A stretch of DNA of 64,000 nt. Origin: Lepisosteus oculatus. Lineage: Eukaryota > Chordata > Actinopteri > Semionotiformes > Lepisosteidae. The notes under the pieces are model-generated. The model had not been told where the DNA came from and ran no database searches. It saw nothing but the letters and a program-made list of their open reading frames with translations. Position 1 is the stretch's first letter, and every line of letters begins with the position of its first letter. Made by a program: the position numbers and the translations under genes. The stretch covers positions 15,140,436-15,204,435 of the forward strand of contig NC_090705.1 in NCBI RefSeq assembly GCF_040954835.1. The letters are read 5' to 3'. This document shows, one piece after another, positions 11,350 through 25,500 of the stretch.

Positions 11350-13040
11350 ATAGCTCCTTGTGTTTTTGGGGTAATCACGTGTCTATCTACAAGGACGTTT
11401 ACAGGTACCAACATACTCGGTACATTAACTCCTGACTGATGAAAACAATGGGTGCAATTTGTTTTCTGAGTCTGTCTGGTTGGGTGGGGGGGTAGGCATT
11501 TCAATATATTTCAACATAGCACCTCCTTTTTCTGGCTGTGACGTCACTCTGTGACGGACAAAAACAGTAAGGTCACGACCACCAGATCTTTCAATTGTGA
11601 TCTTATAATCAGTTGACCTCATCTTATTTATTTGTTGAGATAAGTACAATTAAGGAAGTGGAATGAGCTCTAATTCTTTCTGTAAATTGATGATCCTGTC
11701 ATATGTATTTTAAATTACAGCATAACAAATGGTAGCCCTAAAGGAGAAAAGTGTACTTTATCTAATATACATATTACGTGTCTGTGGGACGTTTAACGAA
11801 TCCATACAACTAGAGAGGCCTGCTTTGATGGAGATTGTTAAGCAAATTTAACCAAAATAAATCTAATTTTTGTGATTAAAATTGTTATGTAGAAGACAGG
11901 GGAATTTTAGAACATCTGTTTTTGCAGTGGTGGATGAACTTTGTGTACATCCCCAGTAAACCAACCAGCTTTCTGCTTTGTTCTCAAACAGTATGACTAA
12001 AAGGTCACAGTGGTCTACTGTAATTGAATATCTTGTGTACCTCTGTAAAATTTCTAATTTAGCATCCTATTTAATTATTGTGTGCTACAGTTAAGGTAAA
12101 TGTTAGGTAAAAGCTTAAAGTGAAGTATATAAGTGCTATTGCACTAAATGAGTCTATTTGTCTCTAACACTGCACTGAACCAGTTCATACTTAATCTAAT
12201 TTCCTTTTGTAAAAGATTAACTGAACCAAGACATTTAAAAAAACTGTGTGTTTAGTTTTACCAAGAACAGCCAATGACCAAAAAGGTTCCAAGCATGGAA
12301 TGTCTTTAAAAGCTAACCTCCCTACAGGAGCTCTTTCTAATGTAATAGACTCTGCAGGAAGTACTGAGTGCATAAAATAATTTAGGACATGAGTAGCTCA
12401 TTATGTATGCTTTTCACTTTAATGTTTCTGGGAATATTTTATTAGTAGGAAAGGTAGACCTGAGTGGTAAAATTGTTCATATATTAAGATAATGACTTTT
12501 CATTTTATCTATAATTAGGAAGATAAAAATAGTCCACATTGTAAATGCACCAGCGTACATTTATGCCAGGTTCCTTAAAGAATGTTTTTTTTCCTGAAGA
12601 CATGTGACTAGTTTATGCCGAATGCATAAAGGTTCCTTAGTTAATCAATCACCAATCACTTTTGAATTAGGTGAAGTATCATCACTTGATGTAATTGATG
12701 TAATCTTAAGCAACTGAAAGTGCTGGTTATCATTTAAGGAAGAAAGTCAGAGTTATTGATGGTTGGAGTGATATTTTTACTAACAGTAGCTAGTTTCCTA
12801 GCAACAGTTTCACAGTCTCCTAAATTCAGCATTTCAGAGAATGGTTTTCTGTGGTACTTCCAGAAATAGTATTCAATATACATGTAAAGTAATGTAAGAA
12901 TTTCATGTGCCGATCACTTCATTTCAAGATCCCTGAGGCCAAGGCTACACATGAACCTGTGACCAACTGCTTCTACATCCAGTACCTTTACTCCTATATC
13001 ACATCGGTTTGACATTTTACATTATACTTTAACAGTGTTA
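11350..13040. other. Intergenic sequence, nothing assigned
   Basis: There is one perfect CRE-type palindrome, TGACGTCA, at 11539-11546 within a slightly GC-richer patch (11440-11600). Nothing else is recognised and there is no supported gene. Confidence 0.5.
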
Positions 13041-13044
13041 ATAC

Positions 13045-13240
13045 CTTTTACTCCTTTGAATTGGCTTCATTACTCTGCTCTCCTCCTCACTGATGAGCGT
13101 TCTGGCGCACTATGGCTGCCGTTGCATCATCCAGGTGGATGCTGCACATTGGTGTGGTGGAGGGGAGTCCCCATTACCTGTAAACCACTTTGAGTGGATT
13201 GTCCAGAAAAGTGCTATATAAGTGTAAGCAATTATTATTA
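13045..13240 (+). repeat. 3' part of a 5S-type SINE
   Basis: The order GAATTGGCTTCAT, CACTATGGCTGCCGTTGCAT, CATCCAGGTGGATGCTGCAC, CCATTACCTGTAAACCACTT and GTGCTATATAAGTGTAAGC is the same as in the complete copy at 59450-59980 and, reversed, at 25770-26010. The 5S-like head is absent. Confidence 0.75.
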
Positions 13241-13479
13241 GCATGTAGCCATCAAAGACTTGGTTATTCTTAGGAGTGCTGCACAACTGGGGATGTTCTT
13301 GTGCCATCTAATCTTTTCACCTCTGCAATCGTTTGTCATAGAAACCGGAATTGATAGAGGCAGCTAGTGTAGAGACTAACTCAGGTTCTTCACCATCTCA
13401 TGAATACTTCAGGAATATTTCAGTTTCCATGACAGCAGTGTTACCATCCTGGATCACTTCTGGATCTCTTTAGATCACA

Positions 13480-13600
13480 GAAGATAAATGAGTCTCTGTC
13501 TGATCAAAACTGGGATGGGAGACCTACAATTTACAGTAAAGCCAGGCTGCAACTGTAAGTAGCAAGAGGTGGAATTGGTGCTTAAACACTATATCATTTG
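13480..13600 (+). repeat. Possible 5S-SINE head fragment
   Basis: ACTGGGATGGGAGACCTACA (13509-13528) resembles the 5S rRNA internal promoter region carried by the SINE near 59510. The surrounding match is weak. Confidence 0.35.
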
Positions 13601-14231
13601 AACCTTTCAACGAATAATGAAAGACAACCATACTAGGTTACATTACAATCAATAACTGTGTGGATGAGATTTATTTTAAGGAAGTTCTAAATCAGGTCTA
13701 AAGTACTGTAGCAGTACACTGGAGAGTAATTTTGTCTGTGTACAAATAACAAGCTTATGGTCCTCCCACACAGTACCTAATCCATGTGAGTCCTTTGATA
13801 TACATTTGAGAAAGCTGCTACTTCTTCAGATAGCTGGCAGCATTGCTGTTCTTTCTGGCAAGGTACACATCAAAGAATGCAAATGAAAATGTGACTCTAC
13901 TGCCACTTTGTACAATATTTTCAAGCTTAATGCTCTGAGAAACTAGGCTTACTCAGACACATGCACTGTTGAATGTATACTGGCATTTACACTTAATATT
14001 TTTCAGATGGATGTTATTATCTGACTAAGAATTTTATATAAAATGTAGTTATTTCAATTTCTTTCCTAATTTCTTCATTTGTCAGTAATATCCTATTTTT
14101 AACATTACATTAGCATCATAAAGTTGCAGAAACTACAGATTCACAGTATGCCATTATTGTAGCACTGCAGAATGTACAATGAATTTAGGTTTGATAGTGT
14201 TTATACTGTATACTTTGTTCAATATCGTAAT

Positions 14232-14508
14232 TCAGTCATTTTCTAAACACTTCACCTAGGACAGGACGCCAGTTCATCGCAGAGCAGACGTAAACACCTA
14301 GGGCGAGTTTTCCCAGAAATTAGTTAGCTTACCAATGTGTCGTTGAACTGTGTGAGGAAACAGGAGCACTAGGAGGAAACCCATGCCAACGCAGGAAGAA
14401 TATACAACCTCACTCACATATATCCCAGGTCCAAAGCTGAACCTGAATCCTGGGCCCCAGCGATGCAAAGCAGCAAAGCTAACCATTGCACCACTGTGCC
14501 ACCCAAAT
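14232..14508 (-). repeat. tRNA-like composite SINE, reverse orientation
   Basis: Reverse-complement landmarks shared with the copies at 36137 and 58060 are present: GAATCCTGGGCCCCAGCG (head side), GAGGAAACAGGAGCACTAGG (middle) and GGACAGGACGCCAGTTCATC (tail side). CACCACTGTGCCACCC is at the head end. Confidence 0.75.
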
Positions 14509-14509
14509 A

Positions 14510-16050
14510 TTGAAATTTGATCATGTAAAAGCAATAGTTGATTTTGACATGGTGTATTCAAAGGTGAGCATTTCAATTTAGGCAACTACTTGTTTTTAAT
14601 ATACTGTATATTATGTGTTTAAGGAAATAAATTGCTATCAAAATGATTGTAAATGGGTCTTCCTGGATTCAATGAATTCAATGTTTTTATTGTTTAGAGT
14701 CACTATTACCATACTGTATGACTTGCAAGATATGGTTAGATTTAAATGTCTGTTAATGTGAACAAAAATACGTCCATAAGCATTTGAATTTCAACTTCAT
14801 ACAACATCTTGAAGAACAATAGTACTGCAATAGTACTGCAAATGTATGTTCTTATGCATAAATTTTACCTAATAAATTAATACCATCTTTTTATGTATTT
14901 ACAGTGTCATTTACAATCCCTAAATTAATGTTTTGTCTTTTAATGTTGTCATAGACCATTTTTCTTATATGTTCCATGTCACTGCTGTACAATAAAGAAA
15001 CCAGTCATTCCTTAGAAAGCCAGTCATTGTATAAGTGATTTTTCTGACTCCTCTGCATTTTGTAATGCAGAAAGCTGACTATCAGCTTTTTCTCGGAAGA
15101 GCCAGAGAACACTTCAATAGATGGTCTAGTGCTTTCAGAAAATAATGTTTCAGACTCATCTTTATAAAACTAGGCACCATTCGGGTACACAAAAAACAAT
15201 TAATTATAAGGGGTTAGTGTTCTGCGTTTTTTTTTCGAAATGCAAAACTCTAAAAATCATTAAGTTGCTACATACAATGCAAAAGGCTATGTTTTAAAAC
15301 AGAGACACCTGCAAAAAGCAGTAATTGATACAGAGACAGAGATTGCAGGATTGTATTCAAATGCTGAAACTCTTATTAAAAAAATATGTTGTCTTAGGTA
15401 TCCCAACAGTTTTCCTAAGTTAGTTGTTCAATAGGTAATTTGAAAGAATATAACTTGGTTTCTAACCAAATCCTGAAGGGAAGCTTCCTCTTCAAAGAAA
15501 GCAGTAATTCAATCATTTAGCAGGTCTATATAGGATTCCCAGTGGAGCTCTCGTACATGATTGTGTTAGAAAGAGAAAATCTATATATTCTCAGCTATAA
15601 CACCACCACAGTTGGATCTGCCACCACCTGTTCATTTTTGCTGTGCTGTACTAGTTTATTTATACACCTAATTTCTTTTAAAAAGTGCATAGTTCTGTCA
15701 AAAACACTAATCAAAACTCTCATTTGCAGAAGCCCAAATCTACTGCAGAAATATTTTAAAGATGAACAGACAAAATTTTCAAAGAATTCAAACACCTATT
15801 TTTACCTTTATTTTGAAATGAATACATTCATTTTGATCTACTCGCTCTTTAATTTTGCAAATAGAAATTTTACTTTGTCTTCAAAACACAAAACACATTA
15901 CATCAATTACAAGTAAGTGAAGAACTCCAAATACAATTGTGTATAATCATGATAATTATCTCTAATCTTTTCATAACAACTACTGGATGGTTGTTTCACG
16001 AAGGTTTATTTCCACAAATAAAGGTATTTTGAGCCATCCTTCATAGCCAT
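14510..16050. other. Intergenic sequence, no gene seen
   Basis: The 124-codon open frame at 15542-15916 is AT-driven (rich in Asn, Lys, Phe, Leu, Ser) and shows no domain or splice support. Nothing else is recognised. Confidence 0.55.
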
Positions 16051-16059
16051 CATAAACCC

Positions 16060-17190
16060 AAACCTACTGTAAATTAATTTAATTGCACAAAATTACCTTA
16101 ATGAGCCAGAAAAGTATATAAGCCACACTGTTTGTGCACAATAATACTGCTTCCCATTATTACAGAATAAAAACATTCCTATCAGTGATGTTCTATGACA
16201 CCCAGACATAGCCTAAATCAGACTGTCCCTCCAAAATGAGCTGCCAGAAAATGAGAAAACATGAGAGGGATGCTATTGTGAGGCCCACAACAAGTTTGAA
16301 AGAGATACAGAGTCCAGTGGCTGAGATGGAAAACAATGTCCATCAGTCAGCAATATCCCGGTCACTCCACAAAACTGACCTGTACTGTATATAGTACACA
16401 AGAAAGGATCCTATAAAAAGTGGCAAAAGGTGATGTTGTCAGATGAGATAGGACGTCAAATAGGACGTTTGTGGGTTAATTGCTGGAAGTCAAGCATGGT
16501 GGTGGTGATGTCATGTTATGGAGATGCTTCTTTTTAACAGGTCAACTTGCTGTGATTAAAAGTAAAATAGACAAAACAAAGTGCAAACAATTATTAGAGA
16601 AAATTAGCAGAATTAAATATTAGTTTCAGTCTGCTAAAGACTTAAAGCTGGAAATAAAATCCACCTTTCAACAGGATAATAATCCAATGTACAAGGCCAA
16701 ATATGCAAATACAGAGTGCCTTAAGAATATGAAAATGAATATTTTGGAGGGGCCCAAAGTCCTGACTTGAATCATGTTGGGAATGTGTGGAAAGGCTTGA
16801 AAACTGGCATCCTTAAGTGATCCCCAAGCAACATGAGAGAACTTGAACAAATCAACCAAGAAGAATGGGAACAAATTGTGCCAGACCAGTGGGCAAAGGT
16901 GGTAGAGACTTACCCAAAAAGCCTCTTTCATTAATTGCTCCCAAAGGTGCTTCCACAAAATATTTAGTTCACTGTATCTGAATGCTTATGTTATCATCAT
17001 ACTGCATTTTTTTTCTCTTCAGTTTTTCCTGACTTTTACTTTATTGTCTTATCTTACCATTAGAAGTCTTCAGTTTGAGCTTTCAAATTTTAAGTCAAAT
17101 ATACATAAAAAAAAAATTCACATCATTTTGTTGTTTCGGATGATGTGGAAGCACTTGAATAATTTTGCAAGACACTGTACTTTGTTTCTA
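16060..17190 (+). mobile_element. Decayed Tc1-like transposon, copy A of a local family
   Basis: The left flank carries ACCTTAATGAGCCA (16095-16108), and a coding-like core follows (ATGGTGGTGGTGATGTCATG at 16497-16516, ACAAGGCCAAATATGCAAAT at 16690-16709, GGGCCCAAAGTCCTGACTTG at 16751-16770). A tail AAAGGTGCTTCCACAAAATA (16944-16963) is typical of Tc1-like 3' regions. It shares order and words with the reverse copy at 26130-27130. Stops and indels show it is dead. Confidence 0.72.
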
Positions 17191-17199
17191 GTGTTCTTT

Positions 17200-20100
17200 A
17201 GAACCAAAACATTTTTCAGGTGTGCATGCAGAGTGACTGGCATAAAGAAAGAGAAAATATACTGTAAATAATTCCTCCACAAGTGAACACTGATCCATCA
17301 GTGAGACAGTGTAAGTTCACATATTTGGACAGGTATTGCTGTGTCATTTACAAAAGCTCTGACATGAAATATACATTTACCTTCCTTGTTTTCTTGCACC
17401 TATTTACTTTAGAAAACAAACCTTTAATTAAGATTCCACTGGAACTAAATACTATTCTATTTATCATTGTTCTCAACAATGATTAAGGATCATACAAATT
17501 AATCATAAAGGTAGTAATGGGCATACACGTTTTTTTTTTTAATGTGTAATATAGAAATATAGTCCTATATTTGAAATATAGTTCCAATCAAAGTAGTACT
17601 TTTTAGGAGGTTGTTCCTATTGAAACCTGCAGCTCAATTAAAGAGTCACACCACACTTGCTCTCATGAAGCTCTGTTCAAGGGGGAGTCCTTAAATGAAT
17701 CAGCATTTTTGGCTGCCTATAACCACTGCCTCTGGAAACAAAAGATGTTCATCGCAATGCAGTCCCTGTCTGTTGACAAATTGCCTCTTCAGTAGGTCAA
17801 TTGCTCACTTAACATGACTAGCAGCACAATATAGATTTTGATAATAGCAGTTACATTTCTTTTTAAAATGAACTCCTAAGCTTTTAAACGTTCAAATTCA
17901 CATCCTGTCTCATGCTAACAAATGTTTACTAAAATAAAATATTAATTAGCCAATGGCACCACATGGAAAATCAGTGTCAGAACTTGGAAACATTTGTGCA
18001 ATTAAACATGCTGTTTCTTTGTTACTGTACCTGAGGTAGGTTAAATTTGGACACTCTTTGGTTAGTTTTACGATGTCATTACAAACAAACAAAAGCCATT
18101 TTCAAAAAGATTAAAAAAAAAGGTTTTTGGTTGAAGGATCACTCAGAGGAACTCCTCGACACAATGGACACGTAGTGAGAAGCACCAGAAATCTCTGGTG
18201 AGATTTGATCTACTACTGTTGCTGGATGCACTATGGCAGCTTCCTTCACACTGGTAAGGCTGAAAGGGATTTGCCCAGAGATGTTAAAAGTGCTAAGTCA
18301 AGTAACAGGGGAGCATCGTCCTTCAGTGGAGGAGTTCTTGTTTACAAGGGATGACTAGAGTAAGCAGGAGGCAGTGAGGAGGTTTGGTGAGCCCTCAGTT
18401 TGCCGGTTGTGGTGAAGAGGAAGCTGAAATATCAGACATAGGTTAAGATTTTTACAATCTTACATTTATACAATCGCTTGCATTATTGCATTCTAATATC
18501 AGTTCTTAAATTTCACTTGGAACAATACTGCTTAATTACACCATTATACAAGAATATGTTAATTGTTTATGGATTGAGGATACCGAGGTTAAATATTACA
18601 TAAAGAACAAAGGAAATCTAGAAAATACAGAACAAACAAATGATTTCAAAACACAATTAAAACAGATATAAGGATCCTTGAGTGGTAGCATTTATTACTG
18701 TTATTATTTTCCTGCCTTGTCTTGTGACGGGCTAGAAACCCATCTATAGTACAGTCCTGCCTAGCACCCTAGGTTTCTGGGACAGCCTCTGGATTGTCAT
18801 GGCAATTACCAGGAATAAGCAGCTTTTGGATAATGAACAGATGGAAGATTTTACAGTTATTATTATTGGACATTAATAGTGATAGCATAGCACTACTACT
18901 ACTAAAAAAAAGCCTAATTTTACTTCTTTATCTTCTAAACAATAATGTACACATGAAAAAAGCTTAAACAGGCACTATATCTGATTTTAATAGATAAGTG
19001 TTTTTAAGGTGATGTATCATTGTTATTGCATTCTTTTCTGTTGGCAGCCCTACAGGCATATTTTTGGACTCAACCAGGTTAGACAAACTGTTATGTAATG
19101 TTATGTAACTATCCTTAAACAAAAGCAGTAACCTCTCTCTGGTCAGACCTGTCAATTACATTCATTGGACTTAGTCTGTCAGTTCTAAATGTAAGAGATT
19201 TAAAAATGCTGGAAGCAAAGCAGAGCCAATCTGAATGTTAAGTCTGTACATCCCATTAGATGTCTTGTGTTGTCTTTGTCCTTGGCTTGTCCACATTTCT
19301 GAATCATTTCTTCAGCAAGAGAGCACACACTACCCCCACTCAGCCTATGCATTCTGACAATGGTGCAGAATCATTTGCAAATGCAGTGCATTTGCAGCAA
19401 ACCAATCATATATTTTTCTCCCTTTGAAACAAAAATAAGTGTAATATAGAGATAAAATGTTTGTCGTTACACAATGATATTGGAAGTGGATTGGAAAGAT
19501 AATTGTTTTTCAATTCAATTCAGTGTAACGTAGGGACTTGATAATAATAGTACGTTTTGGGAGATGTTAGCAGTATCAAGCTGGACAAATTCTTTCTTTC
19601 ATGCAGGATAAAGGAACAGTATAACAGTATAAGTATGTCTCTATTTGTTATACCTTGCTAGTCCATCAAATAGCTTACCAGAAATGAAACACTTCAGACA
19701 TTCTTTTAGTGCAGCTGGGAATATTCAATATAAAGTGATATCTTAATGGAATCTTTCCAGATAACAAAATCTATACTAATTATAAAGATTGAGGTAAAAG
19801 TTATCCTCAGTAATTAACAGTGTTGCCATGAAAACTCTTTGCTAGTGAATTATACTGTTAGACGGGTTCCATTGAGCCTTATAAAAGACAAAAAGTGATG
19901 ATCACATATGTTTAAAAGGTGTTTTAAAGATTGTTTGCCTTCACATCACACTTCCAGTATACCACAGAGAGAAATTCATTATTCATTTGAAGGACAATAT
20001 GCAAAAAAAGAAGACTTTAAACCCTATGACAATAAGAACATAGAACTGTGGAACTGTTCTGCATTAAAAAATCGAAAACCAGAAAGAAGGGATGCATTGG

Positions 20101-21860
20101 TGTCAAAAGAATTTGCACATTATCAGATTGATATCACTGGGCTCTGTGTGATGTGAGTTGAGTGAAGATATTCTACAACTGGAAAGACAATAGATGTGAG
20201 CCAGACTTTGCCTCTGCAATCAAGTCTGGTCATGAAAATCCCATAGAAATATCAGACAAGATCATAATTTATTTATGCAAATGCATTTATTAGTGCATAT
20301 GTCCCAAATATGATAAAGGAGAATATTATGTATAATATATATTTCTGTGTGTATATTATATAGAGAAAAATATTCACATATGCATATTTGCATATGCTTT
20401 CATATCAGTATGGTATATTATATGATTCTAAGTAACAAGAGCGCAAAAATAAATGAGTTTTTCCCATTATGCAGTCAAATTTTATGAAAAGATTTTCTAT
20501 TAAATGTTAATTTAAAAACATAAAAGGCAGTTAACCTCTGTATTGCGTAATGATTTTTTAATGTAAAATAGAAACTGGATTATGAAATCAGTTGCAATTG
20601 CACTTCTGTTATGTACTTTTGTAGTACACACACAGAAACTAACTCCAATTATTGTTTTTGGTGCCTGTGGCAGAAAGTAATGAATTATGTAAAAATGGTT
20701 CTGACAAACTTGGCATCTGGTATGAAATGCACAGCATGGGCCACTAACAATAAGAACATACAATACAATTAGTCTGGAGCAGTCATGTTGTTTTGATTAA
20801 TGGAAAGGTTCCACGTGTCTTCCTGAACAACTGTGCAAATGTTTGGCACAATGAATACAGAACTCATTTTATTCACCTTAATGACCCAAGAGAGGGAGAG
20901 TCTGATGATGTTGCCATTGAGGGAAACAAGCAGAAGGGAGAAGAAGCAAATGGCAAAACAAAGGTTATATTCAGGGGCAAGGTCTTGGGATTTCAGAAAT
21001 AGGGAGCGTGCGTCCTATTGTTTTTAGAATAAAAGATTACAATTGAACAACAACATCACACCTCTTCCTTGACAATGCGCAACTATTCAGAAGATGTATT
21101 GACATTTTATTCAGCTATTTCGCATGCTAATGTTTAACCTTATGTTCAACTAAATTTCCGGTTTGCGATTTGCAGATGCTTTTGACGTGAGATTCTAAGC
21201 AGAAGGCCAATTAACTCTGTAAGACCCTTCTTATCTTAAATCAAAGAGCATATAAGAGATGGTATGAATAAAAGCAGTTTGCCCCAAGAAAAATGTTTTA
21301 TAACATAAAATTAAACACTGTAAAAATAAATAACATAGTTGCACTATGGAAAACAAATTCCTACCATATTCTGATGTCATATCCCAGAATAGCAGAGTTT
21401 TTTGCACACCTTTTGCAATAATTATTGATAATTTATTTAACACATTTATCATTAATATGTTGTTAAAAACTTTATTAACATACAAGGTATCAACCACAAA
21501 CAAAATAAGTTGCTGAGATGCAGAGCGGCCACAAGAAAAACCTTACACCTAGGCTCACAATGCAATTTTATTTTAATTATTAAGTTGCTGCATCTTATGA
21601 CACAAATCCCTTAACAGTTAAAGAGCAGATTCAATTAAAATGGTTAAAAAGTATCCCACACCAGAAGTTAAAACGTGATTCCTATTGATGTCTAGAAATC
21701 CCTTCTCAGGCTAAAAAAAGTTTCAAAAAAATTGAAAAAATTGAAAATCATAACCCTCACATATAGAAAATACACCTACCGATAACTGAAATGATCACAA
21801 ATACTGCATTACAAAAAAGGCAGCACCTCTAACCCAGTGAAACCAAACTAGCAATGAAAC
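17200..21860. other. Intergenic sequence, small repeat traces only
   Basis: There is a decayed SINE tail-like stretch at about 18720-18850 (GTCCTGCCTAGCACCCTAGG). Two short AT-rich palindromes are at 19377-19395 and 20377-20396. No gene is supported. Confidence 0.5.
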
Positions 21861-21867
21861 AGGAAGA

Positions 21868-21955
21868 AGTAGTTTTATTCCATGTAGTAAAAGAACAGAA
21901 AAGAAACACTTCTCCTGTGGATGAACAGCACTTCTTCAGGTGGATGAACAACAAT
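21868..21955 (-). repeat. Penelope-like 3'-end fragment
   Basis: On the minus strand this reads ACCTGAAGAAGTGC, later GTGTTTCTTTTC and ACATGGAATAAAACTACTTC. This is the same order as the 3' end of the element at 2012-2089 and the intronic copy at 41535-41683. Confidence 0.6.
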
Positions 21956-22384
21956 GAAACAGGTTGCCTGTTATGGGTTACTGTGACGTGAGGGTATATT
22001 TTCTACTTGTGAATGCTATGATTTTTAAAAAATAATTAGCTTTATGGAATGTGAAACATTATACGTTCTTTTTCCTTGTTTTGTTACTTCATTTGAATTA
22101 GGTTAGCTAAGGTGATTCCTACTGTCATCTTCATGCTGGGAGATTGTTCAGGAAACAGCTCAGTTGTAATCATGTGGTTATATCACTAGTCAAGAAAATT
22201 TATCTCAAATACCACCAATTACAAGTTAATAACAAATCGTAATTTGAATGAGCATTTACAGTTTAAAAGACTGTACTGAAAACCCCAAAATATGGATTTA
22301 AAAGACTTGTTTTTACAAGAACTACTTTTCTTACTAAAATAATAGCCCTTTAGATACAAATTAGCTAAATTTAAGTTTTCTTGA

Positions 22385-22520
22385 ATTAAAGATGTCTGTG
22401 ATGGACTGGCATCTTGTCCAGGGTACAGTATATCCTGCCTTGTCCCCATTGCTCGAAAAGGCTCCTGCTCTGCGACTCTGTATTAAATGAAGCAGTTAGA
22501 AAATGGATGAATGACACAGA
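22385..22520 (+). repeat. 3' half of a fish SINE
   Basis: GTGATGGACTGGCATCTTGT and CCTGCCTTGTCCCCATTGCT precede a tail of the form AGAAAATGGATGAATGAC. It corresponds to the 3' half of the copies at 36137 and 58060. Confidence 0.65.
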
Positions 22521-22529
22521 AAATTAAAT

Positions 22530-25500
22530 GAATGAGACACCTTCAACAGTCAGAACGTCTTTTAAAGGATTAGGGTATGTGTTAGAGAGCTTTTGCCATG
22601 ATTCCTTAGTGCCATATTGAGTTTATAACAGACGTTCAGGAGGAAGTTCTGGATAAAGCATCCGAGAATGGATCAATGTGTGAATGACAGGATGGATGAC
22701 ATGAATACATTGTTTAGAATAAGACTATTCTAAATTATTATTTCAGTTTTGTTAAATTAATAAAAGTTGGCAAAAATGTGTACTTCAAATTAACACTTCA
22801 CTAGTATCAAAATTCTGATTCTGTTTACATATTTGCCTTGGCAGAACCATGGATGCCATGCATGGTTTAACTCCCCTCTCACACATCTGCATCCAAGTGA
22901 GATGGAACATGAAGTCTGTGGTTTGTGCACATTGTCAACAAACAGGTAACTAAACCTTCAGGACCACAAACACATTTTTCCATTTTTTTTTATTTTAAAT
23001 TCATTGCATTCTAAATAAATACAGCATTTCTGTATGCTTCATTGTTAGTAGAGCATGGTGTAAAATTCATCTGTGCGGCGTTGGATGAAAATGTTTTCTC
23101 AGTCTAAAGGTGATCACTTCCTTTAAAAAACAGAAGGATGGAGTAGAAACCACATTACTGTACTAATACAAAGCAAAACAGTGACTGAAGTTATACTTTA
23201 TTGCGTCATGGAATAATAACCCGTGGGCAGCTTAAAAGGATATTAGTTTAGTAAAACCTGAGAGACAAGTAAAAAACACATTTGTGTCAGGTTTTTTTTT
23301 TTGGTTTTCTACATTCTATCAATAAGGAAGTCCTTGATCCCTTTAATACGTGTGTAAATACTGTTTCATATGAATTGTTCAAATGTGTTCTTAGGCACTG
23401 TGTGCATTTAAATACAGATAAAAAGTAAATAGGGTACTTGGGCAATTATGAAAAGAGGAAATTAAGATATTTGGAAAGTATTTATTGCTCAGTTTATTTT
23501 GATAACAGAGGTCAGTGCTGTGTGCTGAAGCACCTGTCTCCATTTGTTCGTGGACGTAAGAAAAAAGATTTATTTTTAAAATATCGTCTGTGGAAAAATC
23601 AACATTCCTCTTGCCAAGGGAAGCAGGTGTACTCAGTGGTGTGGACCTTTTTGGTCGTACCCTGCTACAGCTCGTTCGTCACCATTCACTTTTAGCGCAC
23701 ATCATGTAAACTCATAGAAGGTTACTCATGCCGTCTTTCAGGCATGCTTCATCAACGTTGATTTAGGTCATTGGATTTGTTGTTCAGACCAGACTATGAA
23801 TAACAAAACTCAGCAGCTGGCCGGCCCTACCTTCCACATCTGACATTAATATTTATGATCAGATACGCAGTTTCAGCTCAGACCTCTTCTGGGTTCCTTG
23901 CACAGCCCCATTGTTTCTCCGGGGTATCCATGGCAACCGCAGTGGCAGAAGGCGAAGGGGTTGACGGCGACACTTCCAGCACAGACTGTATATGAGGATG
24001 AAATTAAAACAGCTCCCAAAGAAAGTGTTAAAGACCGACCAGAAACTGTCTGCTCAGTTCTGCTCCTCGAAACAGCTTCAAATGGTTAGCATTAGCATTA
24101 CAATAATAGGAAAGAAAATGAATGCAAACAGCCTTCAATTTTTAGACATTATTAAAGAATTATTTAAAATGGGTCAGTTCTTTTTTATATATGCACACAT
24201 ATACGCATTATTTTTAGCCTATGTCTGAATATGTGTGAATATACAGTATATGCCTTTTTTAGAAAAAAAATAATCCTGTTTCATTAGACATTTTATGTTT
24301 CAGAGTAAACAGGTCCAGTTTTTAATATAAATTACTGCATGAACCCATCCATAGATATTCATGAATCAAAATGAAGAATGCATTTATTTTGCAGCCCTTT
24401 TTAGTGCTATTTCTGAAAATGTCCAGACATTACCAAGAGAAATAGAAAGAAAATACCAGCTTTATTTTCTTATAAGAATGCAAAACAATTACATTCCGCT
24501 TAATTTGGATGATGGATCTACAGTATGCTTGTTTATGCTTATATCTGGCAACATTTCTGTACATTTGATTCCCGAGCTGAAGAGATTCCTATGTGCATAA
24601 GTGAACCATATTGAGTTTTTGTTGATTTTGGTTATAAACCTGATAAAAAGCCTGCACAGCTTGGTGCATTAAAAACTGCAAGCATTTTAATAAACTCTAA
24701 TTGACATAAAGTAAGCTGTGCTTTAAAAAACAGTCTTTCAGGTTAATAAGTAAACAACACTCAAAATAAACAAAACATAGGCTTGTAAGACAGGTGAAGA
24801 AAATGGAAAATGTATTGTTTTATTATTATTTATTGGTTGTTATTGCCTGCTTCATTTAGAATATTTTTAAATGTGCTATTTCGAGAGATTGGTCACAAAA
24901 AATGACAGAACACTAAAAGTAAATAAGGTAACCCAGGTAACAGCTGAGGAAGCTTGCATCATGAGGAAAAACACAGTCAGGTCTCTTTAAATAAGGCACG
25001 GTGACATTCTTATAAAGTTTGTTGATATAAATATGGAAAGGGAAAAAATGTAAAAATCTCTAGGTGATTTACAAGAAATGTTTTTCTTACCATAGCTAGG
25101 TTTGCGTGATTTCCACTTAGAAAAAATATACTCGGATCTAGGTAGAGGTAAATCTTTTTAATGCAAATCATCTGCATCTTTAACGTGGCTTTAAATTGAA
25201 AAGTCTATAGAGGGCTCTTGAAAACAGAAGAAGCAGAAATAAAAAAATAACTAAAACCCAAATAGTTTGCACACTAAAGACAAAAAAACACATAATTTGA
25301 ATGATTATTGACCATGGAAAGAGTATATACTGTATATATAGGTATATGGAAAAAAGAGGTTCAGGTTTAGCAGAGGTGAGTTAATTTCTCAGCATAGTCC
25401 AAAATTCTCTGAAGTGAATTTGTCCTCTAAGTTGGGTCCCATTAGATTGACTGGAAGGAGAAAACATTACAGATAACCTTTTTCACAAAAAAATATTGTC

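Noticed and set aside
11425-11649. 74-codon minus frame in a slightly GC-rich patch
   Set aside because: No start context, splice sites or family likeness strong enough to call it an exon.
15542-15916. 124-codon frame
   Set aside because: Low-complexity Phe/Leu/Asn/Lys content, overlapped by an antisense frame, no family match.
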